A DNA stretch of 64,000 nt. It comes from Alkaliphilus transvaalensis ATCC 700919. GTDB taxonomy: Bacteria; Bacillota; Clostridia; Peptostreptococcales; Natronincolaceae. The translations under genes and the position numbers were made by a program. Below, one piece after another: positions 30,701 through 37,853 of the stretch. Every line of letters starts with the position of its first letter. Positions within the stretch are counted from its first letter, which is position 1. Under the pieces are notes generated by a model. That model did not search any database. It was not told where the DNA came from and saw only the letters and a program-made list of their open reading frames with translations. The stretch is taken from positions 248,001 through 312,000 of the forward strand of contig NZ_JHYF01000001.1 of NCBI RefSeq assembly GCF_000621485.1, written 5' to 3'.

Positions 30701-33700
30701 AAAGCCTTAAATGTAGCAGTAACCATAAGAGAGATATTTAGTTTAGGAAATATTAAAGCGCTAGCAGAAGGAATGGCAATAAAAGAAACAAGCAAGTTTG
30801 AAGAAATCAAAAGGGTTAAAGAAGATGAACATTACCCAGTATCATCAGCCCAAAAGCGAATGTATATGCTACAGCAGTTTGACCTAAAAAGTATAGCCTA
30901 TAATATGCCTTGGTCTATGGTGATAGAAGGTAGGTTAGAAATTGAAAGGTTGGAAATGGCATTACGTAAGCTTATAGAAAGGCATGAATCATTAAGAACT
31001 AGCTTTATGGTTAAGGACGGGGTAATCCTACAAAAAATAAATAAAATAGAAGATATAGTTTTCAATCTTGAAGTAGCAACAGCCAAGGAGGAAGATGAGG
31101 CAGTAAAAATCATTAATCAATTCACAAGGTTCTTTGACTTAAATGAGGCACCACTCATAAGGGGAATCATTATCAAACTAGAGAAGGAGAAACACATCCT
31201 AACCCTTGATATGCACCATATCATTTCTGATGGGGTATCGATGGGAATCATCTCAAAGGAATTCTCTGAATTTTATCGAGGGATAGAAAAAGAAGAACTA
31301 AAGATACAATATAAGGACTTCACTGCTTGGCAAAATAGCCTGTTTAACAGTCCTCAATTTAAAAAGCAAGAAGAATATTGGTTAAAGGAATACGAAGGAG
31401 AAATACCAGTATTAAATTTACCAACCGATTATCCAAGACCCAAAATTCAAAGCTTTGAAGGGGAAGCAATTAACTTCTCTATTGGGAAGGAAGAATCAGC
31501 GGTCTTAAGAAAAATTTCTAGAAAAACGGGCTGTACAATGTTTATGATGCTGCTATCTGCCTTTAATATACTATTATCAAAATATAGTAACCAAGAGGAT
31601 ATTGTAGTTGGAACACCAATAGTAGGGAGGCAACATAAGGATCTAGAAAATGTCGTAGGCATGTTTGTCAACACTTTGGCAATTAAAAGTAGAGTTGATG
31701 AAAACCAAAGCTACAAAGAATACCTACAAGAAGTAAAGGAGAAAGCCTTAAAGGCCTATGAAAACCAAGACTATCAATTTGAAGAATTGGTGGAAAAACT
31801 AAATATAACTAGAGATGTAAGTAGAAACCCACTGTTTGATGTCACCTTGTCAATGGAAAACCTAGACTTCGCAGGAATCGAAATAGAAGGGTTAGCAATT
31901 AAAGGCTATGGTGATGAATATACAGTAGCTAAATTTGACTTATCTATAGCAGCGGTAGAAGTTGGGGAAGAACTACTTATTAATATCAACTACAGCAGTA
32001 AACTTTACAATAGAGCCACAATAGAAAGATTAAGCCAACACTATATCAACATACTAAAGGCAATTGTAGAAAATGAGGAAGTAAAAATTAAAGATATAGA
32101 ATTGGTATCAGCAGAAGAAAAACATCAACTTTTAGAAGTGTTTAATGCCACATCCACCGTTTATCCAAGAGATAAAGCAATACATCAATTGTTTGAAGAA
32201 CAGGTGAAAAAGACCCCAAACAATATTGCAGTGGTGTTTGAAACTAAAGAATTAACCTACAAAGCATTAAATGAAAAGGCCAATCAACTAGCAAGGGTGT
32301 TAGTAGCAAAGGGAGTAAAGGCTGATACCCTAGTAGGAATTATGGTAGAGCCTTCATTAGAAATGATTGTAGGTATGATGGCAATTTTAAAGGCGGGGGG
32401 AGCATATCTTCCAATAGATCCAGAATACCCACAGGCTCGGATTATGTACATGCTAAAGGATAGTGGTGCTCATCTTATATTAAGTCAGTCATGGTTTAAG
32501 AGTCAATTGGACGTTTCGGAATTTAAAGGAGAATTGATTGCGTTAGACAAGGAATGGTTTGCAGGGGAAAATAATAATCTTGACGTTTCCTGTAATTACA
32601 ATAGTTTAGCCTATATTATATATACATCAGGTAGCACAGGAAAGCCAAAGGCAGTTGCAATTAACCATCAAAGTGTTGTTAATTTATGTTATTGGTTTAA
32701 TTGTAAATATGATATTTCAAGCAATAGAAATATTATTCAAACAACGAATTTATCCTTTGATGTAGCTGTTGAACAAATTTTTGGTGGGCTACTCAATGGA
32801 GGTACTGTATATATTCCTACTAGAGAAGAAGTGCTGGACAAAGGTAAACTTAATGATTATTTAAGAAGACATAAAATCCAAATTGCACAATTTGTACCAG
32901 CAACACTAACAACCCTATTAGAAGGAGAGGGGATTGAAAGTCTAGAGGTTGTTACAGTAGGAGGAGATCAACTAAGCAATGTCTTAAAGGATAAAGTTAT
33001 TTCCAAAGGATATAACTTATATAATCACTATGGACCTACAGAAGCTACTGTAGATACATTGGTGTCAGAGTGTAGAGTTGGAGTGCCAGTAACCATTGGT
33101 AAACCAATCAACAATACAAGGGTATATGTCTTACAGAACAACAAGCTACAACCTATAGGAATACCAGGTGAATTATATATAGCAGGAGATGGATTAGCTA
33201 GAGGATACTTGAATACACCTGAACTTACGGAAGAAAGGTTTATCGAGCATCTCTTTATACCAGGAGAAAGAATGTATCGAACTGGTGATTTAGTGAGATG
33301 GCTACCAGATGGAAATATAGAATTTTTAGGAAGAGTAGACCAGCAAGTTAAGATAAGAGGGTTTAGAATTGAGCTTGGGGAGATAGAAAATAGTTTATTA
33401 CGGTTAGATGGAATAAAAGATGCAGTAATTATTGATTTAGTAGAGGCAGATCACAAATATTTAATTGCCTATATAATGACAGAGAGGGAATATAGCCTAA
33501 CAGAACTAAGGGAAGGTCTAAGAAAGAATCTGCCAGACTATATGATACCATCCTATTTTATAACTCTAGACCAGATACCTCTAAACCATAATGGAAAGGT
33601 AGACAGAAAAGCCTTACCGAAACCAAGTGGCGTAATCGAAACAGGAGCAGTTTATGAATCTCCAAGAAATGAGTTGGAGGAAAAATTAGTAAGCTTATGG

Positions 33701-34594
33701 AAAGAAGTACTGGGTGTAGATAAAGTAGGAATAAATGATAACTTCTTTGAATTAGGAGGACATTCCATTAAATTAATCAAACTTGTTTCTTTAATCAATA
33801 AAGAGTTAGGCATAAATGTGGAAATAGTCACAGCACTGCAAAAACCAACTATTAAGGAGTTTACAGAATCTATTTCAACAATGACAGGTGAAAATCAAAT
33901 AGATCATAGCTTTATAGTATTCAATCCGAATCAAGTACCGAAGATATTTGCCTTTCCACCTCTATTTGGTTCAGCTTTAATATTTAATAGACTAGCTGAA
34001 ATGACTCCAAACTATTCTATAGTGGCATTTAACTTTATAGAAGGAGAAAGTCAGATAGAAGAATATATTAAATTGATTACCAATATTCAGAAAGACGGGC
34101 AATATACCCTAATGGGTTACTCTGCTGGTGGAAATCTAATGGTAGAGGTAGCTAAAGAGATGGAAGTAAGGGGATATGAAGTTAATAAGGTGATTATTTT
34201 AGATTCAGTTACTAAGAGCTATTATGACCAAGAAATAAAGGTTAAATATCAGATTGACATTGATTCTGAGGTTGAAGAAATGAAAAAACACTCTAACCTA
34301 AAGGTGGCTCTATTAGATGCTGCTTCTATAGGGCGAATGAAGGCCTTCTTAAGTTACCATCATAATGCAAAGGACATTAATGGTAAGTTATCGGCAGATA
34401 TCTATACCATAATGGCTGAAAAGGATGAAGCCCTTGACCCATCCCTTGACCTGAGAAAAGGTATTTTAGGGTGGCGGGAGTATACTAAAGGTGAATTTAC
34501 GTTGTATGAAGGTAGTGGTGACCATTCTAGTTTATTGGAGGGGGATCACCTGAAAAAAAATGGACAAATTATTAAAGGGATTTTAGAGAAGTAG
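18773..34594 (+). CDS. Giant NRPS: BtrH - PCP - C-A-PCP-E - C-A-PCP - C-A-PCP - C-A-PCP - TE
   Basis: 5273 residues; start after AAAGGGGTGG. Residues 1 to about 330 are a BtrH-like acyltransferase (Cys16, His124 in LHYLLVIG, Asp142 in CIDPQL). PCP0 has Ser389 and no A domain of its own. Module 1: C (HHIITDG 572-578), A with code DLTKIGEVG (Asn), PCP Ser1427 in GGDSIKA, and an epimerase (HHLVIDG from 1606, ESHGRE around His1754). Module 2: D-accepting C (HHIIMDG from 2084), A code DAWYLGNVV (Leu-like), PCP Ser2926. Module 3: C (from 3109), A code DGFFLGVVY (the known Ile code), PCP Ser3965. Module 4: C (from 4148), A code DVEQTGHVD (unassigned), PCP Ser4998. The thioesterase has GYSAGG (Ser5117) and His5251 in GDHSS. 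Predicted order acyl-D-Asn-Leu-Ile-X then release by hydrolysis or cyclisation. Codes were read by hand against GrsA. It is the terminal synthetase of the cluster because it alone has a TE. Confidence 0.95.
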   Translation: MHILPIKIEFIENFTCIEQVIRGLGKWKCVDFQLMFLDDWEFDYSKSWEMLSEKLQYTQEKKYSLLEKYHNIKFNVKVLEDADKDEAFDYIKESVLQNRPVGIIMDYFWTPWHPSYYKKQSTLHYLLVIGVDEATDEIICIDPQLAINGERLDRSHFSKGAIESNDFYLVDENNQIHLKDILDEIYTNLFENKEKGNMFQEIRRFADSFLNDFDYEGQLELYRDDPSISPCLKEVFQIGNSRANYGMALKYISEKYNYNKFNSTIEGLNLSYTKWRAIFGILMKAFYTGKVKESKNKVFNRLLEIANLEEELYFQLKRILEDDQYNENENLPLYYNENRKMDLEEIEEEVVYEAPRNEVEEKLVEIWEEVLRVDRIGINDNFFELGGHSLNATVLVGKIYKALNVEVSIREVFTLGNIKALAQEVATKEINQYEEIPKVEEEEYYPVSSAQKRMYMVQQFELESTAYNVPWSMLIEGKLEIEKVENVLIKLIERHESLRTSFEVVEGEILQKIHKLEDINFTLEIEKAEDDKVAATLNRRFIRFFDLSKAPLLRAGIVKINDEKHILTIDMHHIITDGVSMGIFSREFSEFYQGIELKELKIQYKDFSAWQNNQHKKQQFQKQEEYWLKDFAGEIPILNLPTDYTRPKIQSFEGDNHQFIIGKEETKALRNIAIKTGSTMFMVLLSSINILLSKYSNQADFVVGTPIAGRQHKDLETLVGMFVNTLSIRTKVEEQSSFREYLKAVKEKAIMAYENQDYQFEELVEKLNLTVDLGRNPLFDVMFAMQNLDIAGVQLEGLRITEYGEEFPTAKFDLTITAVETEEEIIATINYSTNLYNKATIEKLKDHFINILKIIIKNVEIKIKDIDIVTEEERRELLETFNDTTYQYPKNKLIHNIFEEEVKKNPNGIAVVFNENKLTYNELNQKANQLARILVEKGVKTDVIVAIMVERSLEMIVGIMAILKAGGAYLPIAPEYPIDRINFMLEDSDTNILLSQEKLIKNVTFDGTVLSLDHNHLYQGDDSNLSSVGGPESLAYVIYTSGSTGNPKGVMVHHQGAVNYLTWAAKSYIKGQRVSMPLYTNISFDLTVTSIFTPVITGNTIVIYNNQQQETLIEDIIKDNQVEVVKLTPAHLRLMANIKHTNSKIKRLIVGGEQLETALAEKIYYAFGGNIEIYNEYGPTEATVGCMIHQYDPQKDNDVAVPIGKPADNVKIYILDQHKKPVPNMVIGEIYISGDGVAKGYLNNPKLSMEKFINNPYVDGERMYKTGDLARRLSDSNIEFVGRIDHQVKIRGYRIELGEIENALLQLEGIKAVAVIDLEEEGNKYLTAYLVSENNYSVKELRESLKRNLPDYMIPSYFITLEKLPLNQNGKVDRKALPLPSGKIDTGEEYEAPTNEIEEKLVQLWSSVLRVDQIGINDEFFSLGGDSIKAIQIVARAKSEGCYFEVKDLFKVKTIKELGKLVRFQTIEIDQGIVEGEVPLTAIQRWFFESTIENKNHYNQSTVLFSKEGFEVDHIKKTFLSLIKHHDVLRMIYKIEKGQVIQINKGLNEQLFSLEVYNFKEEKDNEEKITEICTRIQSSININEGPLVKLGLFKTKEGDHLLVAIHHLVIDGVSWRILLEDITDLYRASKEEKRVEEIKLPNKTTSFKEWANRLVKYANSYEMEIEANYWRSIEEKKVEKLPKDKAVSTVVTTDTGSDIKAETINLSEEETANLLRKVNRAYGTEINDILLTALTKTIGEWTGYDKVLINLESHGREEIIEGADITRTVGWFTAQYPVILERKQNDLISDLIKNVKDQLRLIPNKGIGYGILRYLSDEKIKQGIEFRLDPEISFNYLGEFKSDDNFGGFGSSKIDTGDFMDVNEKPLFALDFIGVITKNRLNMDIKYSKSEYHEVTIKTLAEKYKENLLEIVEHCQSKKEVEVTASDITKEKITLVELEPYKAQLHNIEKIFPLTPMESGMLFHSIADKGSEAYHETIILEVKGNIREEIFEACFNKIIERYDILRTIFDYESFHSSMQIVFKKRPTKIDFEDISKDLVDREAYLDKLVKEDRRKPFNLSKDLLIRMKLIKTDERQYSIIISNHHIIMDGWCLNIIISDLIKIYNQLNKGEELNLETPPQYSTYVEWLTKQNTKEANRYWREYLDGFREASKLPYEEKTTIKEYKNSSHLLELSKKDTKAIEDLAKRNNVTVNNVMQSIWGIQLQKYNNVGDSVFGYVVSGRNGEVAGIEEMVGLFINTLPLRIRSGDNPSYKEILEQVNNSYLENSNYEYYSLADIQGASEVKENLIDSIMVFQNYPINTTEINNKENSFEIIGLKGVEHTNYNFNIIIIHQDVITIKFAYNENKYLKENVEKISSHFESILKSITEIEEIKIKDIELVSAEEKHQIVEVFNDTAADYPRDKTIQQLFEEQVEKTPNNVALVFRTKELTYKALNEKSNQLARVLVEKGVKADTVVGIMVKPSLEMFIGIMGILKAGGAYLPIDHEYPENRISFMIQDSGTRFLLTQSDLGVSLSGVEILLLDEAGHYSEDGENFRSLSRLNDLAYVIYTSGSTGRPKGVMVQHSSLTNQIEWHQKYYEVTENDRSTKYAGFGFDASLWETFPYLNKGATIHIIGEDIRYDMNQLNQYFEDNNITISYLPTQICQQFMEVENRSLRILLTGGDKLKQYIKRGYRVFNNYGPTENTVVTTNFLVDRQYDNIPIGKPIGNNKVYILDQHNNLQPIGVVGELCIGGYGLARGYLNRPEQTAEKFVENPFTTGERIYRTGDLARWLPDGNIEFLGRIDHQVKIRGYRIELGEIENSLFQFEEIEDAVVIDLEEEGNKYLAAYIVTEREYSIAELREGLRKYLPDYMIPSYFITLEKFPLNRNGKIDRKALPKPSGEIETGVAYEAPRNEIEEKLVKIWQEVLKIDRIGINDNFFDLGGHSLKATVLIGKIKKVLNVAVTIRAIFSLGNIKALAEGIASKETNQFQEIERVKEDAYYPVSSAQKRMYMLQQFDPESIAYNMPWSMVIEGGLEIDRVEVAIGKLIKRHESLRTSFIVKEGIILQKIYKSTEIDFNLEVKTAKDEEEAVKIIDKFIRFFNLNEAPLIRGIVIKLEEEKHILTLDMHHIISDGVSMGIISEELSEFYQGVEKEELKIQYKDFAAWQNRLFKSPQFKKQEEYWLKEYEGEIPVLNLPTDYPRPQTQSFEGELMNFNIGKEEKEVLRSISKKTGCTMFMLLLSAFNILLSKYSNQEDVIVGTPIAGRQHKDLENVVGMFVNTLAIRSRVDRYQSYKDYLQEVKEKALKAYENQDYQFDELVDNLNIIRDLSRNPLFDVIFLMQNLDQTGIELDGLVVREHNAGTTTSKFDLSMLAVEAEKELVVNVNYCSKLYNKETIERLSQHYINVLKVIIENEEVKIKDIELVSVEEKRQIVEVFNDTTTDYPRDKTIQQLFEEQVEKTPDQIAVVYEDKRLTYHELNERSNQLARLLRSKGVKSDTIVSIMVDRSLEMMVGIMGILKAGGAYLPIDPQYPIARITFMLEDSNTELLLTQSSIMDHVSFKGEIINLEDGEILKEDTSNLEHITTAVDLAYVIYTSGSTGKPKGNLIMHYNVIRLLKNTNYIQITQEDTLLQLSNYAFDGSAFDIFNALLNGGKLVLVSKDTVTEISSLAKIIRDEKVSVFFVTTALFNVLVDVEIDCFQGIRKVLFGGERVSVEHARKALQFMGPGRILHVYGPTESTVYATYYEIDYIDDRAATIPIGGPISNTVIYITDQDMNLQPVGVQGEICIGGDGLARGYLNRPELSAEKFINNPFGEGKVYKTGDLARWLPDGNIEFIGRKDHQVKIRGFRIELGEIETLLLDHKAINEAIVIARENIDGSKYLYSYITSDEEVDTKEIKEYVSTKLPDYMIPTFIIQLARMPLTPNGKIDTRALPVPEGIMATGATYEAPTNEIEEKLVEIWQEVLKLERIGIKDNFFDLGGHSLKATVLMGKINKALNVAVTIREIFSLGNIKALAEGMAIKETSKFEEIKRVKEDEHYPVSSAQKRMYMLQQFDLKSIAYNMPWSMVIEGRLEIERLEMALRKLIERHESLRTSFMVKDGVILQKINKIEDIVFNLEVATAKEEDEAVKIINQFTRFFDLNEAPLIRGIIIKLEKEKHILTLDMHHIISDGVSMGIISKEFSEFYRGIEKEELKIQYKDFTAWQNSLFNSPQFKKQEEYWLKEYEGEIPVLNLPTDYPRPKIQSFEGEAINFSIGKEESAVLRKISRKTGCTMFMMLLSAFNILLSKYSNQEDIVVGTPIVGRQHKDLENVVGMFVNTLAIKSRVDENQSYKEYLQEVKEKALKAYENQDYQFEELVEKLNITRDVSRNPLFDVTLSMENLDFAGIEIEGLAIKGYGDEYTVAKFDLSIAAVEVGEELLININYSSKLYNRATIERLSQHYINILKAIVENEEVKIKDIELVSAEEKHQLLEVFNATSTVYPRDKAIHQLFEEQVKKTPNNIAVVFETKELTYKALNEKANQLARVLVAKGVKADTLVGIMVEPSLEMIVGMMAILKAGGAYLPIDPEYPQARIMYMLKDSGAHLILSQSWFKSQLDVSEFKGELIALDKEWFAGENNNLDVSCNYNSLAYIIYTSGSTGKPKAVAINHQSVVNLCYWFNCKYDISSNRNIIQTTNLSFDVAVEQIFGGLLNGGTVYIPTREEVLDKGKLNDYLRRHKIQIAQFVPATLTTLLEGEGIESLEVVTVGGDQLSNVLKDKVISKGYNLYNHYGPTEATVDTLVSECRVGVPVTIGKPINNTRVYVLQNNKLQPIGIPGELYIAGDGLARGYLNTPELTEERFIEHLFIPGERMYRTGDLVRWLPDGNIEFLGRVDQQVKIRGFRIELGEIENSLLRLDGIKDAVIIDLVEADHKYLIAYIMTEREYSLTELREGLRKNLPDYMIPSYFITLDQIPLNHNGKVDRKALPKPSGVIETGAVYESPRNELEEKLVSLWKEVLGVDKVGINDNFFELGGHSIKLIKLVSLINKELGINVEIVTALQKPTIKEFTESISTMTGENQIDHSFIVFNPNQVPKIFAFPPLFGSALIFNRLAEMTPNYSIVAFNFIEGESQIEEYIKLITNIQKDGQYTLMGYSAGGNLMVEVAKEMEVRGYEVNKVIILDSVTKSYYDQEIKVKYQIDIDSEVEEMKKHSNLKVALLDAASIGRMKAFLSYHHNAKDINGKLSADIYTIMAEKDEALDPSLDLRKGILGWREYTKGEFTLYEGSGDHSSLLEGDHLKKNGQIIKGILEK

Positions 34595-34637
34595 AATCTT
34601 TAAAGGAAATAAAGGGTGATAAATCAATAAGTAGTTT

Positions 34638-34665
34638 ACTGAGGGAGCTGTCTGGCTCCCTTAGT
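34638..34665 (+). terminator. Hairpin ending the NRPS cluster
   Basis: ACTGAGGGAGC (34638-34648) pairs with GCTCCCTTAGT (34655-34665), 11 bp with one G-U pair and a 6-base loop. It lies 44 bases after the TE stop. The following bases are T-rich but not a clean T-run. Confidence 0.65.
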
Positions 34666-35161
34666 TAGTTATGGCGTTACTAGCGTGGACTTGCTATATT
34701 GGTTAAAAAACTTCTAAGAATAACAAATAACCTTGGTATTATTTGTACTAAATTCTCCCTCAAGTCTTGAAAATTAGCACTTATAAAGAGATTGTTGGTA
34801 ACAATGCTAAAAACCTTATTAATCGTAAATTTTAAACAAGTGCGCCCTATCAAAAGATAACAATTGATACAACAGAATTAAAAAATTACGTGACTAATCC
34901 TGATGGAAATATGATTATCGAGAAGGTTTACTTAGATTCTTTCTAGGATACGTTGATCTATGACGCTGGTAATACTTTATTATAATATTGTTAAGAGAGG
35001 TAAAGATAAGAATTTATAGATTTATGTAGTTGATAGACAGGCTGATTACAGGGAGAGCGGTCGGGGAATAATAAATTTATTTTTCTCATACTCTACTTCA
35101 GACTTAAAGTCCCTATCATATTTCTTCTTCAACCCTAACTCTTTTAGTTACAAATCGGGTA
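34666..35161. other. Intergenic region with a possible decayed coding remnant
   Basis: About 500 bases between the NRPS cluster and the housekeeping genes. No intact gene was found. One plus-strand frame is open from 34836 to a TAG at 34944 (APYQKITIDT, then NYVTNPDGNMIIEKVYLDSF), and the same frame continues (DTLIYDAGNTLL) to a TAA at 34983. This looks like natural protein sequence broken by stops, with no start or SD. I do not recognise the family. It may mark the old edge of the inserted cluster. Confidence 0.35.
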
Positions 35162-35170
35162 TGATATAAT
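35162..35170 (+). promoter_or_regulatory. Extended -10 promoter for the DHH/CBS/nucleotidyltransferase gene
   Basis: TGATATAAT is a perfect extended -10 (TGn plus TATAAT) 50 bases before the ATG at 35221. A -35 element is weak, which is normal for extended -10 promoters. It would start the operon running to scpB. Confidence 0.5.
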
Positions 35171-35220
35171 AAAAATCAGTTCTTAAATACAGATTATAGT
35201 GAGAGTAAAGGGTGAAAAAA

Positions 35221-37851
35221 ATGAAGGCAATTATAAGTCACCAAAATACAGATTTTGATGCATTGGCCAGCATGGTGGCCTGTTCTAAAATACATCCTGA
35301 TGCGACTATGTTTTTTACCGGGAAGCTTAAGGAAGAAGTAAAAGAATTTATTGTTCTATATAAAAATGTCTTACCCATCGATCAAGCTGGAAAGTTGAAC
35401 TTAGAAGAGGTAGAAGAATTATTTATAGTGGATGTTAATTCTCCAAAACGAATCGGTAAGTTTAGTCAGCTTTTAGATAAAGAGCTACCGATAACGATAA
35501 TTGACCACCATATGGTTGGGGAGCATAGCATTAAGAAGGGTAACCAAATTATTAAAGCTTATGGTGCTTGTACAACTATTTTGTTAGAGGAAATCATTGA
35601 AAAGGAGATCCCCATAAGCCCCTTCGAAGCAACCTTATTTGCCCTAGGAATATATACAGATACCAATTGTTTAACCTTCAGCCACACAACCTATCATGAT
35701 GCTGAAGTGGTTGCCTATTTATTAAAGCAGGGGGCAAATTTAGCAATTGTTAATCAAGTTATGAGGGGAACATTAGCACCAGAACAAGATCAACTATTTT
35801 CTACTATAATTAATAATCTTGAGACTATCAATATAAATGGTTATGAAATCTTAATGGCTACCTTAGTTTTAGAAGATTTTATTGGTGAATTAGGTACGAT
35901 GGCAGAAAAAATTATTGATATTAAAAAATGTGATGGTATTTTTTTAGTTGTAAAGATGGAAGAACGTTGCTATATTGTAGCTAGAACAATTGTAGATGAA
36001 ATGAACTTACCATTGATCTTGAAGGATTTTGGAGGAGGCGGTCATCGTAAGGCTGCTTCTGCATCAATCAAAAAAGGTGAGACAGAAGAAGTGAAAAGTC
36101 TGTTGTTGAAGGCCTTGCAGATTAATACCAAACCCAAGATTACTGCTAAAGAGATTATGAGCCATCCAGTAAAGACTGTATTTGAAGACATGTCGGTAGA
36201 TGAAGTTAATAAAATTATGTTAAGATATGGTCATACAGGTATGCCTGTTGTAAAGGAAGATCAATTAATTGGAATTATATCTAGAACAGATATCGATAAG
36301 GCCATTCTCCATGGACTCAGTCATGCTCCTGTAAAGGGTTTTATGACAAGAAATATTTTAAGTATAACTAGCAATACATCTATTACTGATATTAACAATT
36401 TAATGCTAAAACATAACATTGGAAGGCTTCCAGTAATTGAAGAAGGCAAAATTATTGGAATTGTGACTCGTACTGATTTACTTAAGGTTTTATATGGAAA
36501 TAATCATCCTAATTGGTATAAAAAAGTTTTTCATGAAGAAGAATTGGAGGATATTAACTGCTATCACCTATTAAAGAAGCTGCCTAAAGACATATATCAT
36601 TTACTTGATTTTGCAGGAACTGTGGCAGATGAACTCAATAAAAATGCCTACGTTGTAGGTGGGTTTGTACGGGATCTATTCCTTCATGCTACAAACTGGG
36701 ATATTGATATTGTTGTAGAGGGGGATGGAATTGCCTTTGCAGAAGCATTAAATTTAAAACTTAATGGCCAAACAACCCTATATAAACAATTTGGTACAGC
36801 TATGATTACTTTAGATAACGGTCAAACAATAGATATCGTAACAGCACGGCGAGAATATTATGAGTACCCAGCAGCTTTACCAAAGGTGGAGCAAAGTTCA
36901 ATCTGGAGCGATTTATTTAGGAGAGACTTTACTATTAATTGTATGGCTATTCAGCTCAACAAAGCCCATGAAGGTAAATTAATAGACTATTTTGGCGGGC
37001 TAAGAGATATAGAGAATAAGAAAATTAGAGTCTTGTATAACCTAAGCTTTATAGAGGACCCTACCCGTATCTTTAGAGCCATAAGATTTGCCTCACGTTT
37101 TAAATTTGAAATTGAAGAAGAGACTAGTGGTTTTATGGAGATGGCAATTAAGGATCATATGGTGGAAAAATTAAGTGATGAACGAATTAGGGAAGAATTA
37201 GTACAAATTCTTAAGGAAAGAAGCATGGGGGACAGTTTACAGCTATTAAAAAAATTTAGAATCATTGAGATTCTCCACCCCCAGCTAAATTTAAATGAAG
37301 ATTTATTGAAGAAGGTAAATTATATTGATGCCTCAATTGAAAAATTCAAAGAGTTCTATGGGGAAGACAAGGGAATTAATAAACTTCAGATTATCATTAT
37401 GCAGTTATTTAGTAACTTTTCCACTGATCATTTGGAAACTGTACTATTTAAGTTAGCTAATCAAACATTAGCCAAAAAAGTAGAAGAAACATTAAGGAAT
37501 AAAGATAAGTTATACCAGCAATTGCAGGAAGAGGATTTAGATAAATTTACACTTTATCAATGGCTAAAACCCCTTAAGCAAGAAGAAATTATCTTCTACT
37601 ATAATGATTGTGACGATCCATATATTAGACATTATCTCATGTTTTATCTGCTAAAATTAAGGGATATAGAGCTGGAGATGACAGGAAAAGACCTTATGTC
37701 CTTAGGCCTTAAGCCAGGGCCAATTTTCAAAGAATTATTAGATGATACATTAGAGGCTAAGGTAATGGGGCTAATATACAGTAAGGAAGATGAGTTAAAT
37801 TTTGTTAAGAAGAAAATAAAAATAGCCGAAGAAAGAATAGGAGGGGAGTAA
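35221..37851 (+). CDS. DHH/DHHA1 - CBS - CBS - tRNA nucleotidyltransferase (poly(A) polymerase family) fusion
   Basis: 876 residues; ATG 35221 follows AAAGGGTG with 7 bases spacing (the in-frame GTG at 35212 overlaps that SD). The DHH phosphoesterase part starts with HQNTDFDALAS (7-17) and has IDHH (94-97) and the DHHA1 motif GGGHRKAASAS near 273. Two CBS domains follow (about 310-425), each ending in a GI..RTD segment. The class II nucleotidyltransferase/poly(A) polymerase head has VGGFVRD and the metal-binding DID (494-496), then RRDFTINCMA and an RNA-binding tail. Proteins of this architecture in Clostridia and Aquifex are related to the A-adding enzyme that completes tRNA 3' ends. The DHH part may be a nanoRNase- or DHH-type phosphoesterase. 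It ends 2 bases before the M50 gene. Confidence 0.92.
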   Translation: MKAIISHQNTDFDALASMVACSKIHPDATMFFTGKLKEEVKEFIVLYKNVLPIDQAGKLNLEEVEELFIVDVNSPKRIGKFSQLLDKELPITIIDHHMVGEHSIKKGNQIIKAYGACTTILLEEIIEKEIPISPFEATLFALGIYTDTNCLTFSHTTYHDAEVVAYLLKQGANLAIVNQVMRGTLAPEQDQLFSTIINNLETININGYEILMATLVLEDFIGELGTMAEKIIDIKKCDGIFLVVKMEERCYIVARTIVDEMNLPLILKDFGGGGHRKAASASIKKGETEEVKSLLLKALQINTKPKITAKEIMSHPVKTVFEDMSVDEVNKIMLRYGHTGMPVVKEDQLIGIISRTDIDKAILHGLSHAPVKGFMTRNILSITSNTSITDINNLMLKHNIGRLPVIEEGKIIGIVTRTDLLKVLYGNNHPNWYKKVFHEEELEDINCYHLLKKLPKDIYHLLDFAGTVADELNKNAYVVGGFVRDLFLHATNWDIDIVVEGDGIAFAEALNLKLNGQTTLYKQFGTAMITLDNGQTIDIVTARREYYEYPAALPKVEQSSIWSDLFRRDFTINCMAIQLNKAHEGKLIDYFGGLRDIENKKIRVLYNLSFIEDPTRIFRAIRFASRFKFEIEEETSGFMEMAIKDHMVEKLSDERIREELVQILKERSMGDSLQLLKKFRIIEILHPQLNLNEDLLKKVNYIDASIEKFKEFYGEDKGINKLQIIIMQLFSNFSTDHLETVLFKLANQTLAKKVEETLRNKDKLYQQLQEEDLDKFTLYQWLKPLKQEEIIFYYNDCDDPYIRHYLMFYLLKLRDIELEMTGKDLMSLGLKPGPIFKELLDDTLEAKVMGLIYSKEDELNFVKKKIKIAEERIGGE

Positions 37852-37853
37852 TA

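Noticed and set aside
27342-31674. Long minus-strand reading frames inside the NRPS genes
   Set aside because: They are shadows of repeated NRPS coding sequence, with no ribosome sites and odd amino acid composition.
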